This document shows, one piece after another, positions 53,490 through 57,475 of a stretch of DNA of 57,475 nucleotides. Position 1 is the first letter of the stretch; every line of letters begins with the position of its first letter. Below the pieces are notes generated by a model. The model saw only the letters and a program-made list of their open reading frames with translations, made no database searches and was not told where the DNA came from. The stretch comes from Sphingomonas bacterium (GTDB lineage Bacteria > Pseudomonadota > Alphaproteobacteria > Sphingomonadales > Sphingomonadaceae): NCBI RefSeq assembly GCF_028292965.1, contig NZ_JAQGLG010000161.1:1-57475 (forward strand), read 5' to 3'. The translations under genes were made by a program, and so were the position numbers.

Positions 53490-54212
53490 ATGACCATAGA
53501 GACCGAACATTCAGAAGCAACTGAAAGTGTCCCGCTCCGCAAGCGGACACGCAGAGGCGATCGGGTACGCAATATAGTGCTTGAAGTGGCGCTAGATTGC
53601 TTCAGCAGCCATGGCTTCGGCGGGACATCGACGAGGATGATCGCGGAGTTGTCCGGTGTCACCCATTCGCTCATTCTCTATCATTTCGAAACCAAAGATA
53701 AGCTGTGGATCGCCACCATGGAGGAGATGGTCGGGTCCTATGCGAAAAGCATATCGGAAACGCTGACGCAAAATCGCCAGCGGCCCGCCGCTGAGACGCT
53801 AGGCAAATTTATCGAACAATTCGTGCGGCTGTCAGCGCGTATGCCGCAGATACATCGAATATTGACGCAACAGAGCACGCAAAGTTCGGAGCGCCTGGAT
53901 TGGCTGATCGATAGCCACCTTCGCGAGCATTTTGAGGCCGTGCGCGATCTTATCAGCCAATGCCAGAAAGAGGGGGTTGTGCGGGAAGGCGATCCAGCAC
54001 GCCTCTACTATTTCATCATCGGCGCCGTCGGCACGCCCTTTGCTGTCGGGCGCGAGTATAAGATACTGACCGGCCGGGATATTTTCTCAGCAGCGGAAAT
54101 CCACCATCTGATCGCGTTTATTTCAGACGTGGTGTTCATCAAGAGCAAGCCCGAACTCCGCCAGCCGTTGAAAGCTGACGTCGCCAAAGCGTCAAAACCA
54201 AAAGCCGGCTGA
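53490..54212 (+). CDS. TetR-family transcriptional regulator
   Basis: A 240-residue repressor-type regulator. The helix-turn-helix is at about residues 27-70 (VRNIVLEVALDCFSSHGFGGTSTRMIAELSGVTHSLILYHFETKDKLW). The C-terminal ligand domain covers residues 80-215 and resembles the CerR/YjdC-like type. It is the only regulator visible in the island. The island palindromes (TGNCC-N4-GGNCA) have the size and symmetry a TetR dimer would bind, so it is the best candidate for island control. The tail is Lys/Ala-rich. Confidence 0.9.
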   Translation: MTIETEHSEATESVPLRKRTRRGDRVRNIVLEVALDCFSSHGFGGTSTRMIAELSGVTHSLILYHFETKDKLWIATMEEMVGSYAKSISETLTQNRQRPAAETLGKFIEQFVRLSARMPQIHRILTQQSTQSSERLDWLIDSHLREHFEAVRDLISQCQKEGVVREGDPARLYYFIIGAVGTPFAVGREYKILTGRDIFSAAEIHHLIAFISDVVFIKSKPELRQPLKADVAKASKPKAG

Positions 54213-54328
54213 CGACGATTATGCTCCGGTCACGGGGTCGCGCCGGGGCAACGACCGAGCCGGACGTTCACGCGTCTCCCCTTTGTCTCTGTCATGGATA
54301 GCGGCTTCCCGCGCAATGAGGTTCTTCT

Positions 54329-54342
54329 TGCCCGATTGGTCA
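54329..54342 (+). promoter_or_regulatory. Island operator G (second Rieske gene)
   Basis: TGCCCGATTGGTCA matches TGNCC-N4-GGNCA exactly, 171 bases before the second Rieske start. Nothing else is seen in the 300-base gap. Confidence 0.55.
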
Positions 54343-54512
54343 GCTTTTGATAATCCGTGACGAGGTGATTGGATTATGCCGATCGACAGCACCCGAAAGA
54401 ATGTTTGAAAAACTAGTGGTTATGGCCATTCTGGGCAATTCTAGGCTCAGCAGCGGAGTCGCATTTTTGGCTCCACATGGTCAACTTCGAGAAACGATAA
54501 GGGCCAAGATAG

Positions 54513-55754
54513 ATGGATAAGCAGACCGCAAAGAGAATTGAGGACAGTCTCGATTTCGAGGCTTCGCGGACCGACTATCCGGCGAACATGCCCCCTCTTC
54601 CTGGAATTCCGGCAGGCCGCTTCGTGGACGCCCGACTTTGGGATCTCGAACAGGAACGGCTGTGGCGCAAAAGCTGGCTTTGTGCCGGGAGGGTCGAAGA
54701 ACTGCCGTCACAGGGGTCATACAAGCTTTTCACCCGCGTCGGCCTGTCGATCATCATCGTGCGCGACAAGGACGATGTCATTCATGCGTTCCACAATATC
54801 TGCCGCCATCGAGGGACACCGCTTGTCTTCGAGGCGGCGGGGCGGCTCGCTCGTTTCGTATGCGGGTATCACGCTTGGTGCTACGATCTGAAGGGGAAGC
54901 TGACCAAGGTAACGCAGGCGCGAGATTTTGCCGATCTCGACAAAACGGCCAATGGCCTGCTCGCCGTGCGGTGTGAAATCTGGGACGGCTGGATCTTCAT
55001 AAATTGCGACGACAGAGCTCGTCCGCTGCTGGAAGAGATCGGCCCGGTAGCGGACCAATTGTCGAGCCTCGGCATGGAAAACCTACGCATCCGGGCCAAG
55101 CGCACATACGAGGTCGCCTGCAACTGGAAGGCCACACAGGACGCGTTTCTTGAAGCCTATCACGTTAATGTGGTGCATCCCAAAACGCTCGCTCCGATGA
55201 TCGAATCCGACGCGATCGCGCTCGAGCTCTTCGATGGCGGGCATTCGCGCATGACAATGCGCAAAAAAACCCGATTCGGTGACGGTGGCGTGATCTACGC
55301 GGCGACTCCTCCGCAAAACGATATCCCGCTGCCGCAGGTTTTCCGCACCAACTATATCGCGTACAATCTCTTTCCGAATCTCGTTGCGCCGGTCGATTCC
55401 GGTGGCTTTCCATTCATGCTATTCTGGCCGACCTCGCCGAACAGCGTCGAAATTGAATTCTATGTTATTGGCAAAGGTGAAGATGGAGAGAAGGCGGAGC
55501 CAGGCAATTACTGGCAGGCCATGATCGAGAGCTTCGATGCCGTCATGGCGGAGGATTTGCAGTTCGTGGACGGAATGCAGAAGTCGCTGGCGTCGGGCGC
55601 ACTCTCGCAAGTGAATGTGGGTTATCAGGAGCGCCGGATATACTGGCTTAACGAGGAGATCGATCGACGGATCGGCACCGATGTGATCCCATCGGAGCTT
55701 CTCGTAAGACCTCTTCTGTCCCATCTCGCGGAGCCAAGCTCGACGAGCCATTGA
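54513..55754 (+). CDS. Rieske non-heme iron oxygenase, alpha subunit (second)
   Basis: A 413-residue oxygenase of the ring-hydroxylating alpha type. The Rieske ligands are C97 and H99 (CRHRG) and C117 and H120 (CGYHAW). The mononuclear iron site is in NWKATQDAFLEAYHVNVVHP (His at about 217 and 222), with an Asp later (MAEDLQFVDGMQ). It is clearly different in sequence from the first Rieske protein, so it probably acts at another step. No beta subunit, ferredoxin or reductase is adjacent. The FAD reductase at 44708 is the only candidate electron donor in the window. Confidence 0.92.
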   Translation: MDKQTAKRIEDSLDFEASRTDYPANMPPLPGIPAGRFVDARLWDLEQERLWRKSWLCAGRVEELPSQGSYKLFTRVGLSIIIVRDKDDVIHAFHNICRHRGTPLVFEAAGRLARFVCGYHAWCYDLKGKLTKVTQARDFADLDKTANGLLAVRCEIWDGWIFINCDDRARPLLEEIGPVADQLSSLGMENLRIRAKRTYEVACNWKATQDAFLEAYHVNVVHPKTLAPMIESDAIALELFDGGHSRMTMRKKTRFGDGGVIYAATPPQNDIPLPQVFRTNYIAYNLFPNLVAPVDSGGFPFMLFWPTSPNSVEIEFYVIGKGEDGEKAEPGNYWQAMIESFDAVMAEDLQFVDGMQKSLASGALSQVNVGYQERRIYWLNEEIDRRIGTDVIPSELLVRPLLSHLAEPSSTSH

Positions 55755-55937
55755 ACACCAGCACGAGTCCCAGGTGCATCCCTGGGAAACAATTGCAGTA
55801 CGCCGCTCACGATCAACATTGCTAAATCTTCGGCGATGAGGTGAAATCCCCCGTTCGTCGTTCGAAGATCGTGTCCCACCACCCGGTGTAGCTTCGTCGG
55901 TGCGGGCACGACGATCTTCCGGCTTTCGCCGGATTGA

Positions 55938-56605
55938 TCACGCCGCCATTGCTGGCAGCGTGACGAGCGGATCATCGCTCAACTGAACGACACTTTCCAG
56001 TGTGATGTAGCAGGCGCGCTGGAAGGCCCATTCATCGTTCTGTTCCAGCAGGATCGCGCCGACCAGACGGATGCTGGCGTCCTCGTCGGGGAAGATGGCG
56101 ACGACATCGGTAGGTCGCTTGATCTCGCCGTTGAGCCGCTCGAGCGGATTAGTGCTGTGCAGCTTGGTGCGATGCTGCGGCGAGACGACACGGCGGCCGC
56201 TCTTGCTGTCATGGGGAGCGCATTGCGAGAGAAGTGTACGCGGCAGCGCAGCCATCTCGCGCTGAATACGCGCGAGATTGAAGCCTTGATGCCCTCATGG
56301 GGGTCGGAGACGACGAGCTTCACCACCCCGCAGGCCACGCCGTGCGATGCTGCGCAGTAAGTCGGTCCAGAACACTTCGGCTCCGGACGAGCCAACCGCG
56401 ATACTGAGCACTTCGCGGCGACCCTCGCTGTTGACCCCGACCGCGATTGTGACGGCGACGGACACGATGCGGCCGGGCTGTCGCACTTTGAGGTAGGTGG
56501 CGTCGATCCAGACATAAGGCCAGTCGCCCTCGATCGGCCGGGCGAGGAAAGCCTTCACGGGGGCGTCGAACTCTTCGCAGAGCCGGCTGACCGGGACTGT
56601 CAGGA
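55938..56605 (-). pseudogene. IS256-family transposase remnant (first), frameshifted and truncated
   Basis: Three frames together give a Mutator-type transposase. The pieces are VKAFLARPIEGDWPYVWIDATYLKVRQ..., then VVKLVVSDPHEGIKASISRV...CRVHF and then STNPLERLNGEIKRPTDVVAIFPDEDASIRLVGAILLEQNDEW to the end. At least two frameshifts break it. Its N-terminal part is missing where the second IS256 element begins, at about 56605. Confidence 0.85.
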
Positions 56606-56633
56606 TTTCCGTGTGCGGGCGGGCGGTTGAACA

Positions 56634-57404
56634 TTACGCCGCCATGGCCCTGATGAAGCGCTCGCCGAAGATGACGGCGAACTGGGCCTTGGCCATGGAC
56701 CACTCACGTGGCGGCATTTTCCACTCTTTCTCCGACCGGTTCAAGATCAGATAGAGCAGTTTGGTGGCTGCCTCGTCGCTCGGGAAGTGGCCCCTGGCGC
56801 GTACGGCCCGCCTGAGTTTCGAGTTCAGCGCCTCTATGGCGTTCGTCGTGTAGACGATCCGGCGCACCTCGTCGGGGAAGGCGAAGAACGGGATCACCTC
56901 GCTCCATGCGCGCCGCCAGCTCTGGCCGATGGCGGGATAGCGCGTGCCCCAGGGGCCGGCCTCGAACGCTGTCAGCGCCTGTTCGGCAGCCACGGCGTCT
57001 GTGGCGCGGTAGATCTGCTTGAGCGCCGTCGCCAGGCCCTTGCGGTCCTTCCACGAGACAAAGTCCATCGAGTTGCGCAGCAGATGCACGATGCATGTTT
57101 GCACGATCGTCTCGGGGAACACCGCGGTGATCGCCTCGGGGAAGCCCTTCAAGCCGTCAACGACGGCCAGCAGGATATCCTCGGTGCCGCGGTTCTTGAG
57201 CTCGTTCATCACCCTGAGCCAGAACTTGGCGCCTTCGTTTTGCTCGAGCCACAGGCCGAGCACCTCCTTCGCGCCGTCGGCGCGCACGCCCAGCGCGATG
57301 TGGATCGCCTTGTTGCGAACCATCCCCTCGTCGCGGATCTTCACCCGCAGCGCGTCAAAGAAGATCAGCGGGTAAATCGGATCGAGCGGACGCTGCTGCT
57401 GTTG
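56634..57404 (-). pseudogene. IS256-family transposase remnant (second), N-terminus lost
   Basis: A long open frame encodes the C-terminal two thirds of a different IS256-type transposase: DPIYPLIFFDALRVKIRDEG, the catalytic block LLAVVDGLKGFPEAI, VIPFFAFPDEVRRIVYTTNAIEALNS and the end FGERFIRAMAA. The frame is intact as far as it goes. The N-terminus is cut at about 57404, where unrelated sequence begins. It interrupts the first IS256 copy on its left. Confidence 0.85.
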
Positions 57405-57475
57405 ATGGCGGTGTAAAATGCCCCGGAACGGACATTTGAAAATTCCCCACTTCTTCTGATTGGCCCTTGTCCGGG
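57405..57475. mobile_element. Possible end of another insertion sequence
   Basis: From 57405 the sequence no longer matches IS256. GTGTAAAATGCCCC and ATTTGAAAATTCCCC are two similar short repeats, an arrangement reminiscent of IS21-type ends. Too short to be certain. Confidence 0.3.

Overview
The window looks like chromosome of an alphaproteobacterium of the sphingomonad group. The grounds are high GC, the cell-cycle regulator SciP (DUF1153), a full NHEJ pair (LigD and Ku), several small palindromic intergenic repeats of the kind common in sphingomonads, and a large sphingomonad-style TonB receptor. These assignments come from reading the translations; no database search was possible.

Left part (1 to about 34.2 kb) is ordinary core genome. 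It holds the 3' end of purA, aroC, a membrane diguanylate cyclase, an LprI-like protein, fabI, a YihY-type membrane protein and a DnaJ/CbpA co-chaperone. Next come a PIN-toxin/antitoxin pair, a transglutaminase with a circularly permuted ATP-grasp/alpha-E fusion, ligD and ku, then pdxH, a cation diffusion facilitator, a PhzF-like gene, mnmA and sciP. Two GlsB-type membrane proteins flank a SIMPL-domain protein. An RND efflux pair, a DUF445 protein and a HAD phosphatase follow. The part ends with a four-gene Mla-type lipid transport operon, a cyclophilin and tRNA-Ser(GGA).

Right part (from just after tRNA-Ser to the end) is an accessory catabolic island with visibly lower GC. It contains a TonB receptor, an MFS transporter, an SDR, a molybdenum oxidoreductase/ferredoxin/FAD-reductase operon, a VOC protein, a SnoaL-like protein, a KstD-like flavoprotein, two Rieske oxygenases, an SRPBCC protein, a TIM-barrel isomerase-like protein and a single TetR regulator. 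Decay is also visible: remnants of a VOC gene, a FAD monooxygenase, a DUF849 (BKACE) gene and an IS6 transposase, one apparently intact IS5-type element, and nested IS256 remnants at the right edge.

The main new observation is a 14-bp palindrome of the form TGNCC-N4-GGNCA. Six exact copies and two one-mismatch copies lie in the promoter regions of the island's operons, and a weaker copy precedes the TetR gene. This suggests that one TetR repressor controls the whole island as a regulon. The most unusual enzyme set in that regulon is a soluble, three-gene DMSO-reductase-family module with no Tat signal and no membrane anchor. Its substrate is unknown.
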